64,000 bases of DNA from CBDESN01 sp965242495. GTDB taxonomy: Bacteria > Pseudomonadota > Alphaproteobacteria > MPNO01. The position numbers and the translations under genes were made by a program. How positions within the stretch are numbered: the first letter of the stretch is position 1; each line of letters starts with the position of its first letter. Shown here one piece after another: positions 8,284 through 17,241 of the stretch. The stretch spans positions 3,410,001-3,474,000 of the forward strand of contig OZ251446.1 in assembly GCA_965242495.1 (NCBI GenBank). Direction: 5' to 3'. Below the pieces are notes generated by a model. That model was not told the DNA's origin and searched no databases. It saw only the letters and a list, made by a program, of their open reading frames with translations.

Positions 8284-9366
8284 ATGCCCCAACCGACCGT
8301 CTTCGTGTTCGCCGCCGCCGATTCGAGCGGCGACTCGTATCGGCGACTCGAGCGCGCCGGTTGCCGGCTGACGTTCGGGGAAGCGTCCTGGCAGGACCCG
8401 CGGGGAGACTTCCACGACGCGATCCGCGCCATGGCCTCGGACGCCGACGCGCTGACCGGCACCTCGATTCGCAGCAGCCCCCTGACGCGCGCGATTCTCT
8501 CGAGCTCCGAATCGCTCCGCATCGTCGCCAAATACACCATCGGGGTCGACGACGTCGACGTCGAGGCGGCGACCGATCTGGGCGTCCTCGTCACCCATGC
8601 CCCCACCGAGTCCAACTGGAGCGGGGTCGCCGAGGGCGCGATGGCGATGATGCTGGCGCTTCTCAAGAAGACGCGCGAGCGCGACGAGCATATGCGGCGA
8701 GCGCCGTGGCGGTCGGACGTCGAGCGCTGGCGCCCGGCGGAGCTCCAGGGGACCTATCTCGGCGCGCGGCAAGACGGCTATGCCGGCATCGCCGTGGGCA
8801 TCGTCGGGCTCGGCCGGATCGGCAGCCGGCTCGCCGACCTGCTGGCGCCGTGGCGGGTGCGCGTCATCGGCTACGACCCCTATGCGGATCTCTCCAGATT
8901 CGTCCATCACAACGTGGAGCGCGTCGATCTGGAGACCCTGCTCCGCGAGTCGGACGTCGTGACCCTCCACGTCGTCCTCACCCCGGAGACGCGGAAGCTC
9001 ATCGGCCCCGAGCAGTTCGCGCTGATGAAGCGTTCGGCCATCCTGATCAACACCTCGCGCGGCAAGGTCGTCGACGAGGATGCGTTGATCGACGCCCTCG
9101 AGAAGGACCGGATCGCGGGCGCGGCCCTCGACGTGTTCGAGAACGAGCCGCTGCCGGCGCAGTCGCCGCTGCTCGGACAGGGCGCCAAGGTGTTGCTGTC
9201 GCCGCACAACGTCTCCTACAACCACGGCAGCGGCCTGGGCCCCGGCATCGACTGGGCGACGGCGTCGCTGCTGGCGGCCCTCGCCGGCGAGGTGCCGGAC
9301 AACGTGTACAACAGGGACGCGATCCCGCGCTGGCGCGAGCGCTTCGGCGGCCGCGCGATACTGTAG
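8284..9366 (+). CDS. D-isomer-specific 2-hydroxyacid dehydrogenase (SerA-like)
   Basis: NAD(P)-dependent 2-hydroxy/2-keto acid oxidoreductase of 360 residues. The N-terminal catalytic half has the KYTIGVDDVDVEAA segment; the cofactor domain has VGIVGLGRIGSRLADLL. NTSRGKVVDEDAL supplies the catalytic Arg, and LLSPHN near residue 310 gives the catalytic His. The ATG at 8284 follows GGGAGAGGTGGAGG. There is no C-terminal ACT domain, so it is shorter than classical phosphoglycerate dehydrogenase and its substrate is open. It diverges from selW and is followed 20 bp later by a secreted hypothetical protein. Confidence 0.88.
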   Translation: MPQPTVFVFAAADSSGDSYRRLERAGCRLTFGEASWQDPRGDFHDAIRAMASDADALTGTSIRSSPLTRAILSSSESLRIVAKYTIGVDDVDVEAATDLGVLVTHAPTESNWSGVAEGAMAMMLALLKKTRERDEHMRRAPWRSDVERWRPAELQGTYLGARQDGYAGIAVGIVGLGRIGSRLADLLAPWRVRVIGYDPYADLSRFVHHNVERVDLETLLRESDVVTLHVVLTPETRKLIGPEQFALMKRSAILINTSRGKVVDEDALIDALEKDRIAGAALDVFENEPLPAQSPLLGQGAKVLLSPHNVSYNHGSGLGPGIDWATASLLAALAGEVPDNVYNRDAIPRWRERFGGRAIL

Positions 9367-9386
9367 CCGCGGGGCGGAGGAAGGCG

Positions 9387-9827
9387 ATGACGAGCGGACC
9401 GTTGCGATGGCTCCCGGTCGCCGCGCTGATCGCCGCGTTCGCCCTGCCGGCGGCGCGCGCAGACGACGCCCGGCCCCGCGTCACGCTGGAACTCAACCGG
9501 CTGGTGGACGACGCCGGCGCTTGCCGCCTCTATTTCCTGGTGGATAACGCTCTCGACCGGCCGATTCCCAAGCTGGCGATCGATGTGGCTTTGTTCGACA
9601 AGGAGGGGGTGGCGATCGGTCGGGCCGACATCGACCTCGGAAGATTGCGGGCGCGGAAGACCACCCTGCGTTCGGTCGGCCTCGCCGGCTTCCCGTGCGC
9701 GCGGGTGGGCCGGGTGCTCCTCGACGACGTCGTCTCCTGCGGGGCCGGAGCCGCGCCGGAGGCGGACCGGGATTGCCTCGGCCTCGTCACCCTCCGGCAT
9801 CGCGGCGAAGTCGTGTTCTTCAAGTAG
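9387..9827 (+). CDS. Secreted hypothetical protein with four cysteines
   Basis: The 146-residue product starts MTSGPLRWLPVAALIAAF, a clear Sec signal peptide with probable cleavage after ARA near residue 25, so it should be periplasmic. The mature part has four Cys (GACRLY, FPCARV, VVSCGAG, DRDCLG) that could form two disulfides, and alternating hydrophobic strands suggesting a beta-sandwich. I do not recognise the family. The ATG at 9387 follows GGAGGAAGG. It probably shares a transcript with the preceding dehydrogenase and overlaps the convergent flavin oxidoreductase gene by 8 bp. Confidence 0.72.
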   Translation: MTSGPLRWLPVAALIAAFALPAARADDARPRVTLELNRLVDDAGACRLYFLVDNALDRPIPKLAIDVALFDKEGVAIGRADIDLGRLRARKTTLRSVGLAGFPCARVGRVLLDDVVSCGAGAAPEADRDCLGLVTLRHRGEVVFFK

Positions 9828-10917
9828 GCGGCGGGCCGGGCGCGCCGCGCGGGCTGGGCGCGGCGTCCCGGAACCGGGGCAGGACCTCGCGTCCGAACGT
9901 CTCCAGCGAGCGCATGATCTCCGACTGCGCGAGCGATCCGAAGTCCACCAGCAGCGCGATCTGCGTGATGCCCGCGGCCTGCAGGACATGGATGCGTTCG
10001 ATCGCCTGGTCGGGCCCGCCCATCAGCACGCGGCCGGGATAGTAGGTGTCGAAACCGAACCGGCGCTGGCCCGCGTCCCGCTGCGCGTAGCCCTCGTAAC
10101 CCTCGGCGTCGGGCGGCTTCCGCGTGGCCTCCAGCCCGGCGGCGGCGTATTCCTGCATCGGCCCGTCGACGATCTCGCGGAGCGCCCGATCGTCGGCGCG
10201 TTCGAGGAAATGCGCGTGATAGACGCAGCAGACTTCGAAGTCTTCGACCCGGCGTCCGCATCCGGCGAGGGCCTCGCGATACCAGCCGATGCGCTCCACC
10301 GCCACCGGGTGATCGACGTGATAGGCGACGTAGAGCAGGTTGTAGCCTTCCCTGGCCGTCCAATCGAAGCTCTCCCGTGACAGCAGGCAGGCGACCCAGA
10401 TCGGCGGGTGGGGCTTTTGATGGATCGGCGGCAGGATGGGGAGCCCGGACATGGGCGGCCGGAAGCGGCCCTCGAATTCCAGCGTCGGCTCCGCCCAGGC
10501 CTGCTTGATCAGCGCGATGCCCTCCTCGACGCGGCGGCGGCTGTCCTTCATCTCGGACCCGAAGGCGTCGAATTCGTCGCGGACGAAGCCGCGGCCGATG
10601 CCGAGATCGAAGCGACCGCCCGACAGTTGATCGAGCGTCGCCGCCTGTTCGGCGACCCGGACCGGGTCGTTGAGCGGGAGCACCGTGGCCCCGGTGGCGA
10701 GCCGGATCCGCTCGGTGCGCGCGGCTAGGTAGGACAGGAAGGCGTAGTTCGCCGGCAGCAACCCGCCGTGACGCACGAAGTGATGCTCGACCAGCCAGAC
10801 ATAGTCGAAGCCGATCCGGTCGGCGTAGACGACTTGCTCGACGATGTTGCGATAATGGGTGTGCGCGTCGCGGACTGTCGGCAGGTAGGTCGGCAGATAA
10901 AACAGACCGAATTTCAT
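9820..10917 (-). CDS. LLM class flavin-dependent oxidoreductase
   Basis: A luciferase-like monooxygenase of 365 residues, expected to use reduced FMN or F420 in a TIM-barrel fold. It begins MKFGLFYLPTYLP and has ADRIGFDYVWLVEHHF near residue 37, ATGATVLPLNDPVRVAE near residue 80, LDQLSGGRFDLGIGRG, and a C-terminal GGPDQAIERIHVL segment, all typical of the family. The ATG at 10917 follows GGAAGGG at good spacing. The substrate is unknown. It is divergent from the HD-domain gene and convergent with the secreted protein gene. Confidence 0.88.
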   Translation of the reverse strand: MKFGLFYLPTYLPTVRDAHTHYRNIVEQVVYADRIGFDYVWLVEHHFVRHGGLLPANYAFLSYLAARTERIRLATGATVLPLNDPVRVAEQAATLDQLSGGRFDLGIGRGFVRDEFDAFGSEMKDSRRRVEEGIALIKQAWAEPTLEFEGRFRPPMSGLPILPPIHQKPHPPIWVACLLSRESFDWTAREGYNLLYVAYHVDHPVAVERIGWYREALAGCGRRVEDFEVCCVYHAHFLERADDRALREIVDGPMQEYAAAGLEATRKPPDAEGYEGYAQRDAGQRRFGFDTYYPGRVLMGGPDQAIERIHVLQAAGITQIALLVDFGSLAQSEIMRSLETFGREVLPRFRDAAPSPRGAPGPPPT

Positions 10918-10973
10918 GCGCTGATCCCTTCCGGCGCTGCGCCGCGGCCTCGACCCCGACCCCCATTGCGGAG

Positions 10974-11002
10974 TTGACGCGCGGCGCCCCCGACCATAGC
11001 GT
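10974..11002 (+). promoter_or_regulatory. Putative sigma-70 promoter of the HD-domain gene
   Basis: TTGACG and TAGCGT with a 17-base spacer, ending 43 bp before the ATG at 11046, in the gap between divergent genes. The -35 box is close to consensus. Confidence 0.45.
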
Positions 11003-11045
11003 GACCGCGGCGGGAACGGCAGCGGGTTCAATGGAGGACGCAACG

Positions 11046-11801
11046 ATGGCCGAGGCCCTGACGCTTTCGGAACGCGCCGACGAGCTCGAGCACGAGCAGC
11101 TTCGCGAGCTGGGCGATCGTCTGGTGACCAAGTCGCTGTTGTACCATCTGGCGGAGGGCGAACGGTCGCTGGGCAACGGGTTCGGCGTCGGTACCGGCAA
11201 GCAGCTGTTGATGGGCGAGGATCCGCGGCTGCCCAGGATGCCGGAGAGGCCGACGCTGCTGGACTTCTTCCGCTGCCGCTTCACGCCGCTGCAGCAGCAT
11301 CTGCTGCAAAGCGCCAATTTGGCGCAGAAGAACGGGCTGCCCGATAAGATGGTGCTGGCCTGTCTGTTGCACGACATCGCGGTAATCGGCTTTATCCGGT
11401 CCGATCACGGCTATTGGGGAGCGCAGCTGATCGAGCCCTATGTCGACGAAGAGGTGAGTTGGGCGATCCGCATGCACCAGGCGCTGCGGTTCTTCCCCGA
11501 CGAGTCCGTCGGCTACGGATATCCCGAGAACTACGTGCGCATGTTCGGCGAGGGTTACCGGCCGGACCCCTATATCGTCGCCGACTACGAACGCGCCAGG
11601 AAGCACAGATGGTACATGTCGGCGCGCATGATCTGCGTCAACGACCTCTATTCCTTCGATCCCGACGTGGTTATCGAGATGGAGCAGTTCGAGGACGTCA
11701 TCGGCCGCCATTTCAGGCAGCCGGAGGAAGGCCTCGGCAACGACGACACCCCGTCGTCGCATATGTGGCGCACCCTGCGGCGGCCCTGCAACGCGCTCTG
11801 A
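11046..11801 (+). CDS. HD domain-containing protein
   Basis: A 251-residue protein with an HD-type metal-phosphohydrolase core: LACLLHDIAVIGF near residue 105 supplies the HD pair, MHQALRFF near residue 142 another candidate ligand, and VNDLYSFD near residue 200 the distal Asp. Before the core lies a helical region beginning ALTLSERADELEHEQ. The ATG at 11046 is preceded by GGAGG ten bases upstream; an earlier ATG at 11031 overlaps that ribosome site and is less likely. The substrate is not known. It sits tail-to-tail with the hydantoinase operon and could be functionally separate. Confidence 0.78.
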   Translation: MAEALTLSERADELEHEQLRELGDRLVTKSLLYHLAEGERSLGNGFGVGTGKQLLMGEDPRLPRMPERPTLLDFFRCRFTPLQQHLLQSANLAQKNGLPDKMVLACLLHDIAVIGFIRSDHGYWGAQLIEPYVDEEVSWAIRMHQALRFFPDESVGYGYPENYVRMFGEGYRPDPYIVADYERARKHRWYMSARMICVNDLYSFDPDVVIEMEQFEDVIGRHFRQPEEGLGNDDTPSSHMWRTLRRPCNAL

Positions 11802-11831
11802 TCCCGGGCGGGCGCCCGCCCGCCGGGGATC

Positions 11832-12524
11832 TCAATTCGGCTTGGCGCGGAGAACCGCCAGCGCTTCCTCGCCGGTCATGACGTCGCCGAACTGCTGGAT
11901 GAAGGTCTCCAGCGCCGCGCGATGCTCGTCGTCGGAGAGCGCGGCGAGGCAGTCCGAGACCATCACTACGTTGAAGTCCATCATCATCGCGTCCCGCGCG
12001 GTTGCCTCGCAGCAGACGTTGGTCTTGGTTCCGGCGACGAGAAGATTCTCGATGCCGTAGCCGCGCAGGACGCGCTCGAGCGCCGAGGAGCCGGGGATCA
12101 GCGCGCTGTACCGGTTCTTGCGCAGCCGGATGTCGCCGTCCTCGACTTCGAGCCCGCGCCAGATGCGTTGCCCTTCCTTGTCCGGCGTCAGGCTGTCCAT
12201 CGTGCGCCGGCGCAGCTCGTCGGCCACGAAGTTGTCGAAGAACTTCGCCCAGTCGCTCCGCTGCCCGTCGTTGGTGTTGGCGTGGGTCACCCAGATCACC
12301 TTGACGCCGAGCGGGCGGGCGGCGCGGGCGAGCGCGTTGATCGGGTCGCAGATGCCGCGCGCCGCCGGCACCTCGGCGGGCGCGCCTTCCTGGACGAACG
12401 TGTTCTGCATGTCGATGACCACCAACGCCGACTTGGCGGGGTCGAGAGCTTCGAACAGGTGGTGGCGGCCGCGCCGGGCGAGCACGCGGTCGATGATCTC
12501 CTGCCGGATCGCGACGTCGTGCAT
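11832..12524 (-). CDS. Isochorismatase-family cysteine hydrolase (N-carbamoylsarcosine amidase-like)
   Basis: A 230-residue amidohydrolase of the isochorismatase superfamily. The catalytic triad is visible as Asp38 (VVIDMQ), Lys136 (RLRKNRYSAL) and Cys171 (TNVCCEATAR). Members with this triad include N-carbamoylsarcosine amidohydrolase, nicotinamidase and biuret hydrolase. The ATG at 12524 lies 11 bp after the zinc-ribbon subunit stop, so it is the last gene of the hydantoinase operon. That position suggests cleavage of a carbamoyl product made by the ring-opening enzyme, which is inference; the family alone would not tell the substrate. Confidence 0.85.
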   Translation of the reverse strand: MHDVAIRQEIIDRVLARRGRHHLFEALDPAKSALVVIDMQNTFVQEGAPAEVPAARGICDPINALARAARPLGVKVIWVTHANTNDGQRSDWAKFFDNFVADELRRRTMDSLTPDKEGQRIWRGLEVEDGDIRLRKNRYSALIPGSSALERVLRGYGIENLLVAGTKTNVCCEATARDAMMMDFNVVMVSDCLAALSDDEHRAALETFIQQFGDVMTGEEALAVLRAKPN

Positions 12525-12535
12525 GCGGGCCTCGC

Positions 12536-12805
12536 TCAGTCGAAGAGAACGTCGTCGAGAAACGGGTCGCCTTCGAGCGCGGTCTCGCAATCCAGCAGCG
12601 CGCCGCAGCCCGGACAGCAGAACCGGCGCAGCAGAACCCGTTCGCCGCCGCTATAGGCCGCGCCCGCGGCGCCTCGCATCGGCGTCTCGCGGAGCGCCGC
12701 CGCAGGCTTCCACGGTTCGCCGACCGCGACCAGCGCGCGGCCGCAGGCGCGGCATCGGATCTCGCCGTCGTCGCGTTCGAGCGCCGCGGAGATGCGGGCG
12801 CTCAC
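12536..12805 (-). CDS. Small zinc-ribbon subunit, acetone carboxylase gamma-like
   Basis: An 89-residue protein not called from ATG: it starts with GTG at 12805, which overlaps the hydantoinase B stop as GTGA. Two CxxC knuckles (CRACGR near residue 17 and CCPGCG near residue 69) form a likely zinc ribbon, and the tail is acidic. Small zinc proteins of this kind are the gamma subunits of acetone and acetophenone carboxylases, whose large subunits are homologous to hydantoinase A and B. Its presence suggests a three-subunit A/B/gamma complex here. Family membership is by pattern and context only. Confidence 0.7.
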   Translation of the reverse strand: MSARISAALERDDGEIRCRACGRALVAVGEPWKPAAALRETPMRGAAGAAYSGGERVLLRRFCCPGCGALLDCETALEGDPFLDDVLFD

Positions 12806-14637
12806 CCGCCGGCCTCGCCGCCGACGCGCGCGGCCATCAGCGCCCGGCGCCGCGCCTCGGTCGCGGCGGCATCGACCGCCGACCGGTCGCCGTCGAACAC
12901 CACGCCGTAGACGTCGCGCGCGGTCTCGACCGACACCACGCCTTCGTCGCGATCGGCGAGCACGGCCGCCGGTTCGCGCTCCAGCGGGTCTCCGTATCCG
13001 CCGCCGCCGTTCCAGCGCACATAGAGCGCATCCTCGCCCATCACCGGATAGACGCCCCAGCTCACCTCCTCGGGCTCGCCCGCCATCTCGGCGACGCTCT
13101 GGGCGAAAGCCCGGTCGGGAGTACGGCGGTCGGCGGGAGCGTCGTTGTTGCGCACCCATTGGTAGCTGTTGGGGGCGCCGGGATAACCGCCCGACAGGCC
13201 ATCGCTCATCGGGAAGTCGGCGCCCTTGCCGGTGATCACATAGTGCATCCCGCCGTCGGGCGCGTCGTGCGGGATCAGCGCCATCTCCATGCCGGCCCCG
13301 CCCCGATGCCGCCCCGGGCCGCCCGAATCCACCACCCGCCGGCGGAACAGATAGCGCAGCGGGAAGGCGCTCTCGACTGTCTCGACATTGGCCATGCGCG
13401 AGATCGGGTTGGGCATTTCGCCGCCGACGTCGACGCCGTCGCCGATGTTCCGCCCGCCGCCCGATCCCGCGAACGTTTCGGTCAGGATACCGATCGACTC
13501 GCGGCCGTGTTGGTTGCGGCCGAACAGGAAGATGGCGAAATGGTTGGCGTGCCACACCGCGGTCGCCTCGCCGGCATGGGTCTCGCTGGCGTCGAGCATC
13601 TTGCCGATGGTCGCGCACGCCGCGTTGTTGACCGACTGGATGGCGCCGACGGTCGCGACCGAGATGGGAGCGGGCCGGGCGCAGTTCACGATCGTGCCCT
13701 CGGGCGCGATCATGCGGATCGGACGGATGACCCCTTCGTTCCAGGTGATGTCGAAGCACAGGAGCGGGAACAGGGGCGCGAACAGCCCGCCGAGCGAGGC
13801 CCATCTGGTGCAGTTGACGGCGACCGGGGCCTGCGGGCTCGAGCCCGAGAAGTCGAACGTCAGCTCGTCGCCGCGCTTGGTCATCTCGAGGACGACCCGG
13901 TAGACTTCGTCCTGCACGTTCAGATATTGCCGTGAGCGCCACACGCCGTCCGGCAGCTCGCGCAGCCGCCGGCGCAGCAGCGCTTCGGATTGGTCGATCA
14001 GCGTCCGGCAGGCGGCGTCGACGGTCTCGAACCCGTATTTGTCGATCAGCGCCGACATGCGCTCGCGGGCGACGTTGTTGCAGGCGATCATGGAGGCGAT
14101 GTCGAGGGCCACCATCTCGGGCGAACGGACCATGTTGAGCAACGTGTCCAGCACGTCCTGGTTCATCCGGCCGCCGCTCACCAGCCGGATGCCGGGGGAT
14201 GAGAACCCCTCGGTGTAGATGTCCCGCGAATCCGGGCAGAACCCGCCCGGGTTGGTGGCGCCGATGTCGTAGACGTGGACGAAACAGGCGCTCCAGGCGA
14301 CGAGCGTCCCGCCGTGGTGGATCGGGGCCACCAGATAGACGTCGGAAGTGTGCAGCGCCGCGGTATAGGGGTCGTTCAGCAGGTAGACGTCGTCCGGCCC
14401 GATGTCGTCGCCGAAGCGGCGGATGATCGCCTTGCACGCCTCCGACGCGCTGGTTAGGTGATGGAGGAAGCCCACCCCGCCCATCAGCAGCGACCCGTCG
14501 GCGCGATAGAGCGACACCATGAGGTCGTGGCCCTCGTTGGTGATCGCCGTGCCCGAGACGTGCTTGAGTGTGATCACCGCTTCGTCGACGACGCGGAACA
14601 GCCGGTGGCGGATGATCGAAAAGGTGATCGGGTCCAT
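12802..14637 (-). CDS. Hydantoinase B/oxoprolinase family protein
   Basis: Large B subunit (611 residues) of ATP-dependent hydantoinases, 5-oxoprolinase and acetone/acetophenone carboxylases. Landmarks are the start MDPITFSIIRHRL, YLLNDPYTAALHTSDVYL near residue 90, WSACFVHVYDIGATNPGG, VNCTRWASLGGLFAP near residue 280 and a C-terminal NGGGGYGDPLERE. The ATG at 14637 is the family start. It lies 38 bp after the DUF1640 gene and is coupled to the zinc-ribbon gene. With the A subunit it should hydrolyse or carboxylate a small lactam or ketone with ATP; which one is unknown. Confidence 0.92.
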   Translation of the reverse strand: MDPITFSIIRHRLFRVVDEAVITLKHVSGTAITNEGHDLMVSLYRADGSLLMGGVGFLHHLTSASEACKAIIRRFGDDIGPDDVYLLNDPYTAALHTSDVYLVAPIHHGGTLVAWSACFVHVYDIGATNPGGFCPDSRDIYTEGFSSPGIRLVSGGRMNQDVLDTLLNMVRSPEMVALDIASMIACNNVARERMSALIDKYGFETVDAACRTLIDQSEALLRRRLRELPDGVWRSRQYLNVQDEVYRVVLEMTKRGDELTFDFSGSSPQAPVAVNCTRWASLGGLFAPLFPLLCFDITWNEGVIRPIRMIAPEGTIVNCARPAPISVATVGAIQSVNNAACATIGKMLDASETHAGEATAVWHANHFAIFLFGRNQHGRESIGILTETFAGSGGGRNIGDGVDVGGEMPNPISRMANVETVESAFPLRYLFRRRVVDSGGPGRHRGGAGMEMALIPHDAPDGGMHYVITGKGADFPMSDGLSGGYPGAPNSYQWVRNNDAPADRRTPDRAFAQSVAEMAGEPEEVSWGVYPVMGEDALYVRWNGGGGYGDPLEREPAAVLADRDEGVVSVETARDVYGVVFDGDRSAVDAAATEARRRALMAARVGGEAGG

Positions 14638-14675
14638 GGCGTTGGCCTCGCTGTGCCGCGGCGGTCCTGCGTCGG

Positions 14676-14978
14676 TCAGCCGATGGCGAGGATCAGCCCG
14701 GCGGCCGCGACGACCAAACCGCCGACCGCGACGACGGCGAGCAGGACACGGTTCACCGCGGCTTCGATACGGACTTCGATGCGGGCGATTTCGGTCCTGA
14801 GCTCGGTGATTTCGGTCTTGAGTTCAGCCTTCGCGTCCGAGACGTCCGCCTTGGAGGCGACGCCTTCCGTGACGGCGTCGCGCATCATGAGGACGATGGC
14901 CCTGGCGTGGGCGTCCTGGACGCCGGCGGCGGTCAGCGTCTCGGCGGCGTGGAGCGTGTCGAAGGCGGTGGCTGGCAT
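14676..14978 (-). CDS. DUF1640/CCDC90-like coiled-coil membrane protein
   Basis: A 100-residue protein with MPATAFDTLHAAETLTAAG at the N-terminus, a heptad-like KAELKTEITELRTEIARIEVR coiled coil at about residues 50-72, and one hydrophobic helix near the C-terminus (about 77-98). This is the layout of DUF1640/CCDC90 proteins, related to mitochondrial MCU-regulator proteins, whose bacterial role is unsettled. It is odd to find it between the hydantoinase A and B genes. It could anchor the enzyme complex to the membrane, or be an unrelated passenger. The ATG at 14978 is the only good start. Confidence 0.72.
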   Translation of the reverse strand: MPATAFDTLHAAETLTAAGVQDAHARAIVLMMRDAVTEGVASKADVSDAKAELKTEITELRTEIARIEVRIEAAVNRVLLAVVAVGGLVVAAAGLILAIG

Positions 14979-15061
14979 GGTCTCGTCCCCGATCCGCGCA
15001 CAGAATAGCTATGAACGCCGCCCGGCAACAGACCGTCGGCGCCGCAACGCCCGACCCCGTC

Positions 15062-17173
15062 TCAGTCGAACTCGATCACGACGTTGCGGTAGGCGTCCAT
15101 ACGGCCGGTCTGGCGTTCCTGTATCACCATCGTCGTGATCGGCGTGTGGATGACGGCGGGGCCGACGACGACGTTACCCGGGACCAGCCGGTCGAAGTCG
15201 TAGATGTCCGCTGGCGCCTTGCCGTCGCGCGCCTCGACGAAAATCTCCCGCCGCCCCGTATGCGCCGCCGCCGGGTCGGCGCCCCGCAGCGGCTCGGCGA
15301 CGATCTCCGGCCGCGCAATGGCGCCCCGCGCCGACAGCCGGAACATGGTCATCTCGATCCCGGCTCCGCGATAGGCGGATCCCTTGCCGTATTTGCGTTC
15401 GTAGAGCGCCTCGAAATCCTCGATCAGCGCCTCGCGCCCGGCGTCGTCGAGCGGCGGCGCGCGCACCGGCGTCGTCACCTCGTGCACCTGGAGGCCGTAG
15501 CGCAGATCGACGGACCATTCGAAGCGCGTCCGGTCCGCGCCGAACCCTTCGCTCGCGAGCTGGTCGCGCGCCCGCGCCATCATCGGCGCGAAGATGGCGT
15601 TGATCTCCTCCGCCGGGGTCGAAGCCGGTCGGGTCGCGGTCGCCGAATACTCGTGCGCGATGTCGGCCGAGACCAGGCCGAAAGCGCAGTTCACCGACGC
15701 GGCGTAGGGCACCACGATCCGTTTGACCTGAAGCTCGCGGCCGAACACCCCGGCCAGCAGCGGGCAGGACCCGCCGAAGGCGTGCAGCACGAATTCGCGC
15801 GGGTCCAACCCGCGCTCGACGGTGATCTCATGCACCAGGTCGGCGATCTGCGCCGCGGCGATGCGGTAGATGCCGAACGCCGCCTCGTCCACGCCCAAGC
15901 CCATGGGGCCGGCGATCTTGCGCTCGAACGCATCGCGCGCCGCCTGGACGTCGAGCGTCATCGTTCCGCCCAGGAAGATCGCCGGGTCCATGTAGCCGAT
16001 CAGCGTCATCACGTCGGTGAGCGTCGGCTCTACGCCCCCCAGCCCGTAGCACGCCGGGCCCGGGCGCGCCCCCGCGCTCTGCGGGCCGACCCGGGGCACG
16101 CCGGTGCCCGGTTCGAGCGAGACGATGCTGCCGCCGCCGGCGCCGATCGAGACCACCTCGATCTTCGGGGCGAGGTAGTGGTAGCGGTCGACCATGGGCT
16201 CGCGCGCATGGTCGATCTCGCCGTCCTGGATGACGCCCACCTTGAACGTCGTCCCGCCCATGTCGCAGGCGATGATGTCGGCGTCGCCCATCGCGGCGCC
16301 GAGATACCGGGCGCCGATGACCCCGGCCGCGGGTCCGCACTCGATCATGCCGACGGCCCGGTCGGCCGCCTCGGCCGCGGGGAGCAGCCCGCCATAGCCC
16401 TGCATCACCAGCAGCGGCCCGGTATAGCCCTCGTCGGCGAGCAGGCGCTGGAGGTTGGCCAGATAGTCGCTGGCGATGCGTCCGGCATAGGCGTTGATCA
16501 CGGTCGTCGAGCTGCGCTCGTATTCGCCCGGCGCCGGCGCGATGTCGCTCGACAGGGCGACGTAGGTCGCGGGCGAGATCTCGGCGATCAGATCGCGCGC
16601 GCGCCGCTCGTGGCTGGCGTTGTAGAACGACCACAGGAAGCAGACGGCGATCGCCTCGACTCCCTTGTCCTCCACCAGATGACGCACCGCCGCCTCGGCG
16701 GCTGCGAGGTCGAGGTCGCGGATCGCTGCCCCCTTGTAGTCCACCCGCTCCGGCACGCCGCGAATGCGGTCGGCCGGCGCCAGCGGGGCGGGACGTTCGG
16801 TTCGCACCGGGTGCTTGATGCGGTCTTCGGGCAGCCCGGCCCAGCGGCCATAGGCGCCGCGGGTGACCAGCAACGTGTCCTCGAACCCTTCGGTGGTGAT
16901 CAGCCCGGTGCGGGCGCCGCTGCGGGTGAGCAGCGTGTTGTCCACAACCGTCGATCCATGGGTGAACAGCGACGTGCGCGCCAGCAACTCGGCGAGCGAG
17001 AGCCCCATCGACTCCGCCGCCGAGCGGATCGAGTCGAGCACGCCGTCGGCGGAGCCGGGCGGCGTCGACAGCGCCTTGCCGAGGCGGATCGGCTCTCCGG
17101 CCGCGAACACCACCGTGTCCGTGCACGTGCCCCCTACATCGGTTGCGAGCACGTAGTTCTTGCGGTCGTTCAT
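15062..17173 (-). CDS. Hydantoinase A/oxoprolinase family protein
   Basis: The ATP-binding A subunit, 703 residues. The N-terminal actin/Hsp70-like domain has LATDVGGTCTDTVVF (phosphate-1 loop), HGSTVVDNTLLTRSGA near residue 70, and DMGGTTFKVGV with GAGGGSIVSLEPG in the centre (about residues 300-350); the C-terminal part carries VVVGPAVIHTPITTM. These match hydantoinase A, N-methylhydantoinase and acetone carboxylase beta. The ATG at 17173 is the family start; longer in-frame extensions are unlike the family. It is the second gene of the operon, 68 bp after the AtzH-like gene. Confidence 0.92.
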   Translation of the reverse strand: MNDRKNYVLATDVGGTCTDTVVFAAGEPIRLGKALSTPPGSADGVLDSIRSAAESMGLSLAELLARTSLFTHGSTVVDNTLLTRSGARTGLITTEGFEDTLLVTRGAYGRWAGLPEDRIKHPVRTERPAPLAPADRIRGVPERVDYKGAAIRDLDLAAAEAAVRHLVEDKGVEAIAVCFLWSFYNASHERRARDLIAEISPATYVALSSDIAPAPGEYERSSTTVINAYAGRIASDYLANLQRLLADEGYTGPLLVMQGYGGLLPAAEAADRAVGMIECGPAAGVIGARYLGAAMGDADIIACDMGGTTFKVGVIQDGEIDHAREPMVDRYHYLAPKIEVVSIGAGGGSIVSLEPGTGVPRVGPQSAGARPGPACYGLGGVEPTLTDVMTLIGYMDPAIFLGGTMTLDVQAARDAFERKIAGPMGLGVDEAAFGIYRIAAAQIADLVHEITVERGLDPREFVLHAFGGSCPLLAGVFGRELQVKRIVVPYAASVNCAFGLVSADIAHEYSATATRPASTPAEEINAIFAPMMARARDQLASEGFGADRTRFEWSVDLRYGLQVHEVTTPVRAPPLDDAGREALIEDFEALYERKYGKGSAYRGAGIEMTMFRLSARGAIARPEIVAEPLRGADPAAAHTGRREIFVEARDGKAPADIYDFDRLVPGNVVVGPAVIHTPITTMVIQERQTGRMDAYRNVVIEFD

Positions 17174-17241
17174 GTCGGTTCGGGTTCGCGGCGCCGATGG
17201 TGTGGGATGCGACGCAGGGTGCGCGGGGTGGGCTGTGGCGG

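Noticed and set aside
8062..9225. 387-codon minus-strand frame ending in the first ten SelW residues
   Set aside because: Upstream of 8094 it is antisense to the hydroxyacid dehydrogenase and has no family match; only its last ten codons are the real selW start.
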